Made by a program: the position numbers and the translations under genes | Shown: positions 1-7,973 of the stretch, in pieces | Position numbering within the stretch: position 1 is the first letter of the stretch | How the letters are laid out: each line of letters begins with the position of its first letter | From: Sporolactobacillus nakayamae | Lineage (GTDB): Bacteria > Bacillota > Bacilli > Bacillales > Sporolactobacillaceae | Reading direction: 5' to 3' | Assembly: GCF_900113325.1 (NCBI RefSeq) | Contig: NZ_FOOY01000016.1 | Location: 1 to 64,000, forward strand | Length of the DNA stretch: 64,000 nt | Notes under the pieces: model-generated | Seen by the model: the letters and a program-made list of their open reading frames with translations, nothing else | What the model was told of the DNA's origin: nothing | Database searches by the model: none

Positions 1-258
1 CTTGGAAAGGTTCTTTAAGCTATTCTGTAAGGCAAACTTATCCGGCTCTTTGAGCCAAGGCAGCTCGGCTTTGAGCTGCGTCAGGGCTTTACTGCAGGTG
101 TTATAGGTTAAGCCCTTCCCGGTTTGTTTATAGGTCTTTTCCCAACAGTCTAAAAAATGATTGTAGACAAACCGGCTGCATCCAATGGACTTATTGATTT
201 GAACGGCTTGTTCTTCCGTAGGGAAAAGCCGAAACTTAAACGCCTTTTGGATGAGCAC
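1..258 (-). CDS. tnpB: TnpB-family (OrfB) nuclease, N-terminal part, cut by window edge
   Basis: The visible 86 codons read as the N-terminus of an IS200/IS605-type TnpB: a KAFKFRLFPTEEQ opening, then SRFVYNHFLD and WLKEPDKFALQNSLKNL, all typical of the OrfB helix-turn-helix N-terminal domain. The start is a GTG at 258, about 7 nt after a strong AAAGGAGG site. No tnpA is visible on the retained side, so this could be an IS1341-type element carrying tnpB only. TnpB proteins are RNA-guided nucleases that help keep the element in the genome. The RuvC and zinc-ribbon parts lie outside the window, so activity cannot be judged. Confidence 0.85.
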   Translation of the reverse strand, partial: MLIQKAFKFRLFPTEEQAVQINKSIGCSRFVYNHFLDCWEKTYKQTGKGLTYNTCSKALTQLKAELPWLKEPDKFALQNSLKNLSK

Positions 259-369
259 AGCCGTTCCTCCTTTTTTGTAAAAAATGGTTACCTTAAATAT
301 AGCACAAATGTTCGCTTTTTACAAAAGAAGGGCGTCCTTACTCATGACTGAAGTCACGAGTGTGCGGAC
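259..369 (-). mobile_element. Left end of the tnpB element with subterminal hairpin
   Basis: Between the tnpB start and the tag fragment lies a short hairpin at 341-360 (arms CTCATGAC and GTCACGAG around TGAA; on the minus strand all eight pairs form with one wobble). Such imperfect hairpins near the end are the recognition structures of IS200/IS605-type elements. Homology to tag begins near 370, so the element boundary should lie at about 360-370; the exact base cannot be fixed without an empty site. Confidence 0.6.
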
Positions 370-679
370 GCAGGAAATCAATTCTGTACGAAGCAATGCA
401 TTAGCGGCAATCGCTGTTCAGCGAGAATTCGGCAGCCTCTCAAATTATCTATGGACTTATGTTGATCATCAACCGATCATATCGAATTGGCGTAACGAAG
501 GCCAAATACCCTCTCAGACGAATCTGTCAAAAAAAATAAGTAAGGATTTAAAGAAAAAGGGTTTTAAATTCGTTGGACCCGTGACGATCTATTCGTTTAT
601 GCAGGCAATTGGTTTGGTAGATGATCACGTGGCAAACTGCTCCTGTCATACGAAAAACAGACTTTGCAATTCGGAGTGA
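370..679 (+). pseudogene. tag: DNA-3-methyladenine glycosylase I, 3' fragment
   Basis: The reading frame ending at 679 matches the C-terminal half of Tag, the glycosylase that removes 3-methyladenine from DNA: VQREFGSLSNYLW, GFKFVGPVTIYSFMQAIGLVDDH and the closing C-C-H metal-binding residues (NCSCH). Roughly the first 90 residues of a normal protein of about 185 residues are absent and replaced by the tnpB element, so this is a remnant. The stop codon overlaps the ribosome binding site of the next gene, which suggests that tag and the WYL regulator were once translationally coupled. Confidence 0.8.
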
Positions 680-685
680 TGCGTT

Positions 686-1588
686 GTGCAAATGAACAGA
701 CTGTTTGCGATCGTCTATATTTTGCTTGATAAAAAGAAGGTAACAGCTAAGGAGCTGTCTGCTCATTTCGACGTGTCTGTTCGGACAATCTATCGTGATC
801 TTGATCTGTTATCAGCGTCCGGGATACCCATTTATACGGATCGAGGAAAGGGCGGCGGAATTCGCCTTCTTGAAAATTTTGTGTTCAATAAAGCGCTTCT
901 TTCCGAACAGGAGCAGAATGAAGTATTGATGAGCTTGCAAAGTCTTAGCGCCCTGAAAGTTCCTGATATCGATTCGGTGCTTAATAAACTAAGCACACTC
1001 TTTAGCAAGCAAAGCGCGAATTGGATTGCTATTGATTTTTCTCACTGGGGTAATAGTGAAGACGAAAAGCAAAAGTTTGCCGAGTTAAAAGCAGCCATTT
1101 TGATGCGCAAGTTAGTGATTTTTGATTATTTTAGTTCGTACAACGAGAAGACGCGGAGAGCAGTTGAACCTCTAAAGATCGTTTTCAAAGGCCAAAGTTG
1201 GTATCTTTACGGTTATTGCCGCCTGAAACAAGATTTTAGGATTTTTAAAATAACGCGAATGAAAAATCTCAATACGTTGAATCAATCCTTTGAAAGGGAA
1301 GTTCCAAACAATATTTGGAGTCAGTTCAAATTGGATCAAACCAGAGAGGTCACACTCCAAATTAAATTTGATAAAGCGGTTGCTTACAGGGTCTACGATG
1401 AATTCGATCCGACATGCATTCAGAAACATGAAAATGGGAATTTTACAGTTACCGTGACTTTTCCTGAAAATGAGTGGGTTTATGGCTATATCTTGTCCTA
1501 TGGCTGCCACGCTGAGGTCTTAGAACCAAAACGTATTCGGGAACTTATAAAAAGAAGATTTAAAGAAGGATTAAATCGGTATCTATAA
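686..1588 (+). CDS. YafY-type WYL-domain transcriptional regulator
   Basis: This 300-residue protein begins with a winged helix-turn-helix of the DeoR/HTH_11 type (residues about 5-60, LLDKKKVTAKELSAHFDVS, RTIYRDLDLL) and ends with a WYL ligand-sensing domain (about 140-300; the core here reads QSWYLYGYCRL). The start is GTG at 686 behind GGAGTGAT at 673-680; ATG at 692 is the alternative. It is followed after about 70 bp by two GyrI-like genes, a pairing common in Firmicutes in which the WYL protein controls the neighbouring small-molecule-binding protein. The ligand is unknown. Confidence 0.9.
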   Translation: MQMNRLFAIVYILLDKKKVTAKELSAHFDVSVRTIYRDLDLLSASGIPIYTDRGKGGGIRLLENFVFNKALLSEQEQNEVLMSLQSLSALKVPDIDSVLNKLSTLFSKQSANWIAIDFSHWGNSEDEKQKFAELKAAILMRKLVIFDYFSSYNEKTRRAVEPLKIVFKGQSWYLYGYCRLKQDFRIFKITRMKNLNTLNQSFEREVPNNIWSQFKLDQTREVTLQIKFDKAVAYRVYDEFDPTCIQKHENGNFTVTVTFPENEWVYGYILSYGCHAEVLEPKRIRELIKRRFKEGLNRYL

Positions 1589-1595
1589 TAGGACA

Positions 1596-1624
1596 GACAG
1601 CTGTCATATTAATGCTGCTATACT
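1596..1624 (+). promoter_or_regulatory. Promoter with palindromic operator before the GyrI-like genes
   Basis: A perfect 10-bp palindrome GACAGCTGTC (1596-1605) sits where a -35 element should be, 13 nt before an extended -10, TGC-TATACT (1616-1624). A weak -35 combined with a palindrome suggests control by the WYL regulator encoded just upstream. Confidence 0.5.
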
Positions 1625-1657
1625 GAGTGCATCATTGGACGAAGCGAGGTATAGACG

Positions 1658-2137
1658 ATGAATTATGAAGTTGTGCAGTTAGAGGAAAAAACGGTAGCCG
1701 GGCTGAAAATCCGAACAAGCAATCATAACCCGAATATGGTGAGAGACATCGGAGCGTTGTGGGAAAAATTTCTTGGGGGCGGTGTGTATCAAACGATACC
1801 CATGAAAGAAAACGAGAACACAATAGGTCTCTATACAAATTATGAGAGCGATGTGAATGGCGCGTATGACGTGATGGTGTGCTGTGAGGTGGAAGAAACA
1901 AAAGGGCTCGCTGAAAATATTTTCGCACAGACCATTTCTGCGGGAAGCTACGCCAAGTTCATTGTGCGTGGGAATGTTCAAACTGCTGTCGGAGCCTTTT
2001 GGGCGGAGCTTTGGTCTATGGATTTAGACAGAAAATACAGCGGTGATTTTGAAGAATATCAGAGCGGATTTGACAAGGATCATGCTGAAATACATGTGTA
2101 CATCTCGCTAAATGAATTCGGAGGGAATCATGGATAA
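1658..2137 (+). CDS. GyrI-like effector-binding domain protein (YdeE-like)
   Basis: This 159-residue protein consists of one SOUL/GyrI-like effector-binding domain: EEKTVAGLKIRTSN near the start, GALWEKF, a TIGLYTNYESD strand and a closing DFEEY segment. The fold binds hydrophobic or cationic small molecules, either alone or as the ligand domain of MerR/AraC regulators. It has no DNA-binding part, so it is probably a stand-alone binding or hydrolase-like protein of the GyrI superfamily. It overlaps the next gene by 8 nt and is preceded by GAAGCGAGG, indicating a two-gene operon under the WYL regulator. Confidence 0.8.
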   Translation: MNYEVVQLEEKTVAGLKIRTSNHNPNMVRDIGALWEKFLGGGVYQTIPMKENENTIGLYTNYESDVNGAYDVMVCCEVEETKGLAENIFAQTISAGSYAKFIVRGNVQTAVGAFWAELWSMDLDRKYSGDFEEYQSGFDKDHAEIHVYISLNEFGGNHG

Positions 2138-2756
2138 AGTAGACTACAAGAAAGATTTTAAAGAATTGTATCTGCCCAAACAAAAACCGGTCATTGTGCG
2201 TGTTCCCAAGATTGATTATTTCATGATTGAGGGCAGTGGGGATCCTAATAATGAACCATTCGCTCAAGTAACTGCCGCTCTTTACAGTCTCAGTTATGCG
2301 GTAAAAATGTCCTATAAAAGCAAGCTGGTTCCTGAAGGTTATTATGATTATGTCGTTTTTCCGCTTGAAGGCGTTTGGAATCTGGTGGATAAAACCTTGC
2401 CGTCGACTGTAAAAAGTAATTTTAAATATACCTTGATGATTCGCCAGCCCGACTTTCTTACGACTGAATTATTTGAGCGATTTTTATCTGAGACGAAAAA
2501 GAAGAAACCGAATCCTTTTTTAGACCAAGTGACGTTTTCGACACTCGAAGAAGGACTATGCTGTCAGATCCTTCACAAAGGGAGCTATGATGACGAGCCG
2601 GAAAGTTTTAAGCGGATGGCTGAATTTTGCAGTGAACAAGGCTATCGGAGAGTCTCCAAAACACATCGCGAGATTTATCTGTCGGATCCACGGAGGACTG
2701 AGTCTGAAAAACTAAAGACGGTTCTTCGGTATCCGGTTGAAAAAATAACTAGTTAA
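2130..2756 (+). CDS. GyrI-like small-molecule-binding domain protein
   Basis: This 208-residue protein resembles the family with VPKIDYFMIEGSGDPN near the N-terminus, followed by LYSLSYAVKMSYK and, near the C-terminus, HREIYLSDPRRT. These are the hallmarks of the GyrI-like domain proteins of Bacilli. ATG 2130 is chosen because GGAGGG at 2120-2125 precedes it with normal spacing. The start overlaps the end of the previous GyrI-like gene, so the two are probably translationally coupled. The specific ligand cannot be read from the sequence. Confidence 0.8.
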   Translation: MDKVDYKKDFKELYLPKQKPVIVRVPKIDYFMIEGSGDPNNEPFAQVTAALYSLSYAVKMSYKSKLVPEGYYDYVVFPLEGVWNLVDKTLPSTVKSNFKYTLMIRQPDFLTTELFERFLSETKKKKPNPFLDQVTFSTLEEGLCCQILHKGSYDDEPESFKRMAEFCSEQGYRRVSKTHREIYLSDPRRTESEKLKTVLRYPVEKITS

Positions 2757-2774
2757 AACATAGAGGCGTTTAAA

Positions 2775-3850
2775 ATGGTAAAGGTTACGCGTTTTCTGGA
2801 AAATCCGCTGATTTGTCCTGAAGAGGTCAAACCGTATCATGATGGCTATGAAGTGATTGGCACCTTTAATGCTGGCGTGGCAGAGTATCAGGGAGAAACA
2901 CTGCTGCTGCTAAGAGTTGCGGAACGTCCGATCGTCCATGATCCTAAATCGTGCCCTCTCCTTTTTATGACGTGGCTCAGCAAAAAATCCGAGTTGTCAA
3001 TTATTGTCGAAATGATCCAGCATACAATTTCGAAGACAGTCGAACGATCCGTCCCTCGAACAATCTGGATACATTTGTCGGTCTCACCTCATTGTCCTAC
3101 CTTCGACTGGCGCGAAGTCAAGATGGACATCACTTCACGGTGGATGACAAGCCGTTCATTTATCCGTCGAATCGTTATCAGACGTTCGGTATTGAAGATC
3201 CGCGCATAACACAAATTGGAACGACGTACCTCATTTATTTTAGTGCCGTTTCGCCGCTCGGCATTGGCGATTATTTGGTGACGACAAAGGATTTTAGGTC
3301 ATACGAGGATCACGGTCTCATCTTTTCACCAGAAAATAAGGATGTTGTCATTTTCCCCGAAAAGATTCATGGCCTTTACTATGCGCTGCACCGTCCTTCT
3401 TTGAAGAGCGTCGGTAACCCGGAGATTTGGATCGCAGAGTCGACTAATCTCAAGCATTGGGGCAATCATCGCCATCTGCTCGGCGTACGCGAACATTTTT
3501 GGGATGAAAGCAGAATCGGAGCCGGAGCCGTACCCATTAGGACCAAGAGCGGGTGGCTGGAAATCTATCATGGCATGGATGCGCAAAGCCGCTACTGTCT
3601 CGGCGCGCTGTTGCTTGATCCGGACGATCCTTCGCGGATCATTGCCCAAACAGCCGAACCGATCCTTGAACCGGAGGCAGACTATGAGAAGCATGGCTTT
3701 TTTGGAGCGGTTGTCTTTACTTGCGGCGGCGTTGTCCAAGGATCTAAGCTGCGGCTTTATTACGGAGCTTCTGATTGCGCAATGGCCGGTGCGGAATTGG
3801 ACCTTAATGAAATTTTGGGGGAGCTTGAGAAAGTGCCGCGCAGCACTTAA
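2775..3850 (+). pseudogene. GH130 beta-mannoside phosphorylase/glycosidase, frameshifted
   Basis: The N-terminal part (2775 to about 2946: FLENPLICPEEVKPYHDGYEVIGTFNAG) and the remainder (from about 2948: PFYDVAQQKIRVV, then GIEDPRIT, GIGDYLVTT and HFWDESRIGAGAVP) are both GH130. They lie in frames 0 and 2, consistent with loss of one base in the A-run at 2946-2948. GH130 enzymes phosphorolyse beta-mannosides; the Asp of EDPRI is the family's catalytic acid and is retained. If the shift is real, the gene is broken; a sequencing error in the A-run would restore a protein of about 358 residues. No sugar transporter is adjacent. Confidence 0.8.
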
Positions 3851-3857
3851 AAAATCG

Positions 3858-4472
3858 GCAACGCACGAAAAGAGGTGGCCAATGCACGAAAAGTCTGGTC
3901 CAATGCACGAAAACAGTGATCCAATGCACGAAAATCGAGGATCAATGCATGAAACGAAGATAGAGATCAAGCCATGCACGAAAACAGCGATCCAATACAC
4001 GAAAAGTCTGGTTCCATGCACGAAAACAGGCAGCCAGTGCACGAAAATCGAGGATCAATGCATGAAACGGAGATAGAGATCAAGCCATGTGCGAAAACAG
4101 CGATCCAACGCACGAAAAATCTGGTTCAACGCACGAAAAAAGGTGGCCAATGCACGAAAATCGAGGATCAATGCACGAAACGGAGATAGAGATCAAGCCA
4201 TGTGCGAAAACAGCGATCCAACGCACGAAAAATCTGGTTCAATGCACGAAAACAGGTGGTCAATGCACGAAAATCGAGGATCAATGCATGAAACGAAGAT
4301 AGAGATCAAGCCATGCACGAAAACAGCGATCCAATGCACGAAAAGTCTGGTTCAATGCACGAAAACAGCGATCCAATGCACGAAAAATCTGGTTCCATGC
4401 ACGAAAAAAGGTGGCCAATGCACGAAAATCGCGGATCAATGCATGAAACGGAGATAGAGATCAAGCCATGCA
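3858..4472. repeat. Nested tandem array: 21-bp units in 113-bp higher-order repeats
   Basis: The basic unit is about 21 bp and contains AATGCACGAAAA with variants. An anchor, GATAGAGATCAAGCCA, recurs at 3959, 4072, 4185, 4298 and 4453. The spacing is 113, 113, 113 and 155 bp; 113 equals five units plus 8 bp, and 155 equals 113 plus two extra units. Because 113 is not a multiple of three, the reading frame rotates with each higher-order copy, so the overlapping open frames (MHENSDP-like on one strand, FSCIGSLFSCI-like on the other) are most likely by-products rather than a gene. The array lies between the GH130 remnant and pepX. Confidence 0.9.
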
Positions 4473-4565
4473 CAAACGACGATGCGGGGATGATCATGTG
4501 TTTTATTAATGCGGCAAGTAGTGAAAAATCCGCAGTAACGTTGATCGATACAGAGGCAGCGTGAG

Positions 4566-4574
4566 TGCTATAAT
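4566..4574 (+). promoter_or_regulatory. Extended -10 promoter of pepX
   Basis: TGC-TATAAT gives a perfect extended -10 about 30 nt before the pepX start. No good -35 lies at 16-18 nt, which is usual for extended -10 promoters. Confidence 0.6.
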
Positions 4575-4605
4575 AGCTTCAGTTACTAACTGAGGAGTTT
4601 TGTGG

Positions 4606-7032
4606 ATGAAAAACAATCAATTTGCACGAATAAGTGCCGATCACCAAACAGTGGTCGAAGAACTGCAACGGATTCATTTTCTAGATGATCAAATTAACCA
4701 TGCATCGACGCCAGCTGCCTATCGTTTGCTGCTCAGAAAAGCATTTTTAAAGGTTCGGGGCGAGCATGAATTTGATATGAAACTGCGAAACTATTTAGCA
4801 ACCCCCAATACCGATCTCAAAGACTACTTGGATGCCGGAGAACCGATTACGGCGGAAGTTTTCTATTTAGTTGCGTTGCAGCTGTGCGGATTTTTGCCGG
4901 GGGATGATTTTTCGATTACTGATCCGGTTACTGCAATGAAAAAAATACAGCTGCCGATGCTTGAAGCCACGGGTGCATGGACGAAAGAGCAGATCTTGGA
5001 CGCTTGGTATTTGCTGCTGACATCGCACACTAAAGATGGTCAGACATTCTTGGATCTGTTGACGAGTCAAGGCTATTTTGTTCCATTTTATGACCTGTCC
5101 GCGCAGCAGAAGCCACTCTTTTTTAACGGCAAATCTCAAGCGGTATTTGACACAGCCAAGCTGATTCGTGAGGTTGTTTATGTGGAGTCTTCTGTGGATT
5201 CGGATCGTGACGGGAAACGGGATCTGCTGAAGGTTCAAATCATACGTCCGGCGGATACGGAAAATGGATTGAAAGTTCCGGCACTTTTTACAGCCAGCCC
5301 CTACAATCAAGATACAAATGATGAAGCCGGGGAAAAAGCGATGCACAATGTCCATGTACCGCTGACCGAAAAGCAGCCGAATGACCTCAGCTACGAGGAT
5401 ATTGCCTATAATGATGAGAAGCCGCAACTGCCTGCTCCTCGTCCGATCAATGGGGAAACAAACTATGCGACGGAGACGTTCAGTCGTGAATATTCCTATA
5501 CATTGAATGATTATTTCTTGGCGCGAGGATTTGCGGCAGTCTACTCTGCCGGTATTGGTACGCTCGATTCAGACGGCATTCAAACATGCGGCGATCCGCA
5601 GCAGACTGAAGCCACAATTGACGTGATTGAATGGCTGAATGGCAAGCGCCGCGCGTTTACCAATCGCACGGATAACATCGCGATCACCGCGTGGTGGTGC
5701 AACGGTTCCGTGGCGATGACCGGCCGCTCCTATCTGGGCACCTTGGCGACCGCTGCCGCCACAACCGGAGTTGAGGGACTAAAGACGATTATTTCCGAAG
5801 CGGCGATCTCTTCGTGGTACGGCTATTACCGCGAAGGTGGGTTAATGATTGCCCCAGATGGTTTTCCCGGTGAAGACGCCGATGTTCTGGCGATTGAAAC
5901 AATGAGTCGGATGAAAGCCGCTGCTGATTATCATCTGCACATTAAAGATTATTTTGACAAGCAGATGGAGAAGATGGCATGCGACATGGAGCGTGAATCC
6001 GGTAATTATAATACATTTTGGGATGCGCGCAATTACCTTAAAAAGGTAAAGAACATTAAATGCGATGTGCTGATGATTCACGGACTGAATGACTGGAATG
6101 TGAAGCCGGGTCAGGTGGAGCAACTGTGGCAGGCACTAAGGGATGTGCCGGTATCGAAGAAAATCATTCTGCATCAAGGGCAGCATATCTATATTAATGC
6201 CTTTCGCTCGATTGATTACACGGACATGATCAACCTGTGGATCAGCCACGAACTCTATGGAATTCAGAACGGGGCGAAGGAATTTCTGCCTAATGTGATC
6301 GTGCAAGACAATGTGACTCCGGAAACATGGACGGCTTATCACGATTGGTCTGAACCGGGCGCAGCGAAGGAAATTTATCATTTCGCTTCTGGAAAACTCG
6401 TTTCAACTTCGACGACTCCTGAAGTGCTGTCCTTTAAAGATAGTCTTCCAAAGAACACGTTTGATCGTTATGCAGCGCACCATGATCAATGGGCACAGGA
6501 CATTCTTGCAGAGGAACGGAATGCTTTGAGTGAAAACCGACTGCTGTTCAAAACAGATCCGGTGAATGAGGACAGGATCATTGATGGTCGAGCACGTGTT
6601 CATGTTCAGGTGGCCTCAAACCAATCCTTTGGTATGCTGAGTTTTCAACTGGTCGATTACAGGGACGCAAAACGGTTTAACGTTTCGCCGACACCGAATT
6701 CGATGAGAAAAATCGACTTGGGGTATCATTGGCGCGAGGATCAGCTTCGTGAATTCACCCTGGCTGCGTTTGCCTCACCGTTTAAGATGATTTCAAAGGG
6801 GCATATCAACCTGCAAAATCGAGAAAATACATGGAAGGTTGACGCATTAAACCCAGATCAGTTCTATGATATCGATGTAGAATTACAGCCGACGTTCCAC
6901 CGACTAGCCGACGGACATCAACTTGGACTTGTTGTTTATGCGACTGACTTTGGGATGACGGTGCTCGGCAATCAGGACTTGCGCTATTCCTTACAATTAA
7001 ACGGCTGCCGGTTAGATGTGCCTTTTCGGTAA
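4606..7032 (+). CDS. pepX: Xaa-Pro dipeptidyl-peptidase (X-prolyl dipeptidyl aminopeptidase)
   Basis: PepX releases X-Pro dipeptides from the N-terminus of peptides in the cytoplasm and belongs to serine peptidase family S15. The 808-residue protein has a helical N-terminal domain, an alpha/beta hydrolase core with nucleophile Ser375 in TGRSYLG, Asp496 in GLNDWNV, His527 in QGQHIYI, and a C-terminal jelly-roll domain. The Ser-Asp-His spacing of 121 and 31 closely follows that of the lactococcal enzyme. ATG 4606 is chosen because TGAGGAG at 4591-4597 is 8 nt away; an in-frame TTG at 4600 is too close. pepX is characteristic of lactic acid bacteria and uncommon in Bacillus. It is followed after 14 bp by a DJ-1/PfpI gene. 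Confidence 0.95.
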   Translation: MKNNQFARISADHQTVVEELQRIHFLDDQINHASTPAAYRLLLRKAFLKVRGEHEFDMKLRNYLATPNTDLKDYLDAGEPITAEVFYLVALQLCGFLPGDDFSITDPVTAMKKIQLPMLEATGAWTKEQILDAWYLLLTSHTKDGQTFLDLLTSQGYFVPFYDLSAQQKPLFFNGKSQAVFDTAKLIREVVYVESSVDSDRDGKRDLLKVQIIRPADTENGLKVPALFTASPYNQDTNDEAGEKAMHNVHVPLTEKQPNDLSYEDIAYNDEKPQLPAPRPINGETNYATETFSREYSYTLNDYFLARGFAAVYSAGIGTLDSDGIQTCGDPQQTEATIDVIEWLNGKRRAFTNRTDNIAITAWWCNGSVAMTGRSYLGTLATAAATTGVEGLKTIISEAAISSWYGYYREGGLMIAPDGFPGEDADVLAIETMSRMKAAADYHLHIKDYFDKQMEKMACDMERESGNYNTFWDARNYLKKVKNIKCDVLMIHGLNDWNVKPGQVEQLWQALRDVPVSKKIILHQGQHIYINAFRSIDYTDMINLWISHELYGIQNGAKEFLPNVIVQDNVTPETWTAYHDWSEPGAAKEIYHFASGKLVSTSTTPEVLSFKDSLPKNTFDRYAAHHDQWAQDILAEERNALSENRLLFKTDPVNEDRIIDGRARVHVQVASNQSFGMLSFQLVDYRDAKRFNVSPTPNSMRKIDLGYHWREDQLREFTLAAFASPFKMISKGHINLQNRENTWKVDALNPDQFYDIDVELQPTFHRLADGHQLGLVVYATDFGMTVLGNQDLRYSLQLNGCRLDVPFR

Positions 7033-7046
7033 GAAGGAGGATCTGC

Positions 7047-7637
7047 ATGGACATAAACATTTTGCTTTTTCCCGATTTTGAAACACTGGACGCCTTTGGT
7101 CCGGTTGAAGTATTGGGAAGAATCAGCGATTATGCGCTCCATTTTGTGTCAATGGACGGCGGGACGGTGACCAGCAGGCAGAAGACGCCGATTATGACCA
7201 AACCGATTGATCACACCAATGCAAGTGGTATCCTTCTGATTCCGGGTGGACAAGGTACGCGCCCGCTCGTTCACGATGAAGATTTTATAGAAAAATTAAA
7301 GCATGCGGCAGAACAGGCAACCAATTGCTTAACCGTGTGCACCGGATCGGCACTTTTGGCACGGACAGGACTGCTTGACGGCCGAAAAGCGACATCCAAC
7401 AAAATCGCTTTTGATTGGGTGAAAAATGTAAACCCGGCGGTACACTGGGTGGAGCGCGCTCGGTGGGTTACGGATGGGAAGTATTACACGTCGTCCGGCG
7501 TCTCAGCGGGAATTGATATGACTCTGGGTTTCATCGCCGATCAATTCGGCTCCGATCAGGCTTCTGATATTGCTCACGGTATTGAATATGTCTGGAACAA
7601 CGACAAATCCAACGATCCATTTGCAAGTAAGAAGTAG
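7047..7637 (+). CDS. DJ-1/PfpI family protein (class I glutaminase-amidotransferase fold)
   Basis: This 196-residue protein has the DJ-1/PfpI fold, with LLFPDFETLDAFGPVEVLG at the N-terminus. The nucleophile elbow Cys lies in LTVCTGSALLARTG (near residue 97), followed by RKATSNK and SSGVSAGIDM. It resembles the transcription-regulator-like and isonitrile-hydratase-like DJ-1 subgroup. It starts 14 bp after pepX behind AAGGAGG, so it is probably co-transcribed with pepX. Substrate unknown. Confidence 0.85.
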   Translation: MDINILLFPDFETLDAFGPVEVLGRISDYALHFVSMDGGTVTSRQKTPIMTKPIDHTNASGILLIPGGQGTRPLVHDEDFIEKLKHAAEQATNCLTVCTGSALLARTGLLDGRKATSNKIAFDWVKNVNPAVHWVERARWVTDGKYYTSSGVSAGIDMTLGFIADQFGSDQASDIAHGIEYVWNNDKSNDPFASKK

Positions 7638-7670
7638 TCATTTGTATCAATAAATTTTCTGATGCGTTGT

Positions 7671-7937
7671 TTGACAAGAGCAAACAAATTGAGTACATTG
7701 AAAGTAATCGAATGAACGGAAAGGGTGAACCAAGGGCCGATGAAAAACTAATCCTATTTTTTGAAACCGCCAGTTGAAGGTACTGTGAAGCAGGGATACC
7801 GCACTGCAGTCATGCCTTCAAACGGAGTTCAGAATAGGATTGGTGATTTGTAGTCGGCTCGAGAAGACCCGGTGTCTTTTTGGTATTCGCCTATACTTAC
7901 AGCCTCCTAATCTGAACAACAGATAGGGGGCTTTTTT
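7671..7937 (+). promoter_or_regulatory. Attenuator leader of the ABC-F gene
   Basis: A promoter TTGACA (7671) with 17-nt spacing to TACATT (7694) starts a leader of about 265 nt. It contains a three-codon ORF, then a 12-bp helix between 7748-7759 and its partner at about 7831-7842. It ends in an intrinsic terminator whose arms are GCCTCCTAATCTG (7902-7914) and CAGATAGGGGGC (7920-7931) followed by TTTTTT. AGAATAGGA at 7831-7839 can pair either with the upstream strand or, at 8 of 9 positions, with TCCTAATCT in the terminator arm. Mutually exclusive pairings of this kind indicate ribosome-controlled attenuation. Confidence 0.75.
7740..7751 (+). CDS. Three-codon leader ORF (Met-Lys-Asn) upstream of ABC-F
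   Basis: ATG-AAA-AAC-TAA lies in the leader with possible ribosome binding sites AAGGGTGA (7721-7728) or AAGGG (7732-7736). Its stop codon is inside the 5' strand of the first leader helix, so a ribosome stalled here would release the downstream strand for antitermination. Very short leader ORFs are known upstream of ABC-F resistance genes. Its translation here is inferred. Confidence 0.55.
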   Translation: MKN

Positions 7938-7973
7938 GTATCCCCCTGACTATGAAAAAATGGGGATGATTTT

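Noticed and set aside
3326-4042. Minus-strand open frame with FSCIGSLFSC repeats
   Set aside because: Mirror image of the same repeat running into the GH130 gene on the opposite strand; no ribosome binding site.
3974-4564. Several overlapping open frames with MHENSDP-like repeats
   Set aside because: They follow from a 21-bp repeat without stops, and the 113-bp period rotates the frame; none has a ribosome binding site or a stable start.
7718-7870. ABC-F leader as a metabolite riboswitch or T-box
   Set aside because: No T-box sequence (AGGGTGG-ACCGCG) or known riboswitch core found; the tiny ORF and alternative pairings fit attenuation by a ribosome.
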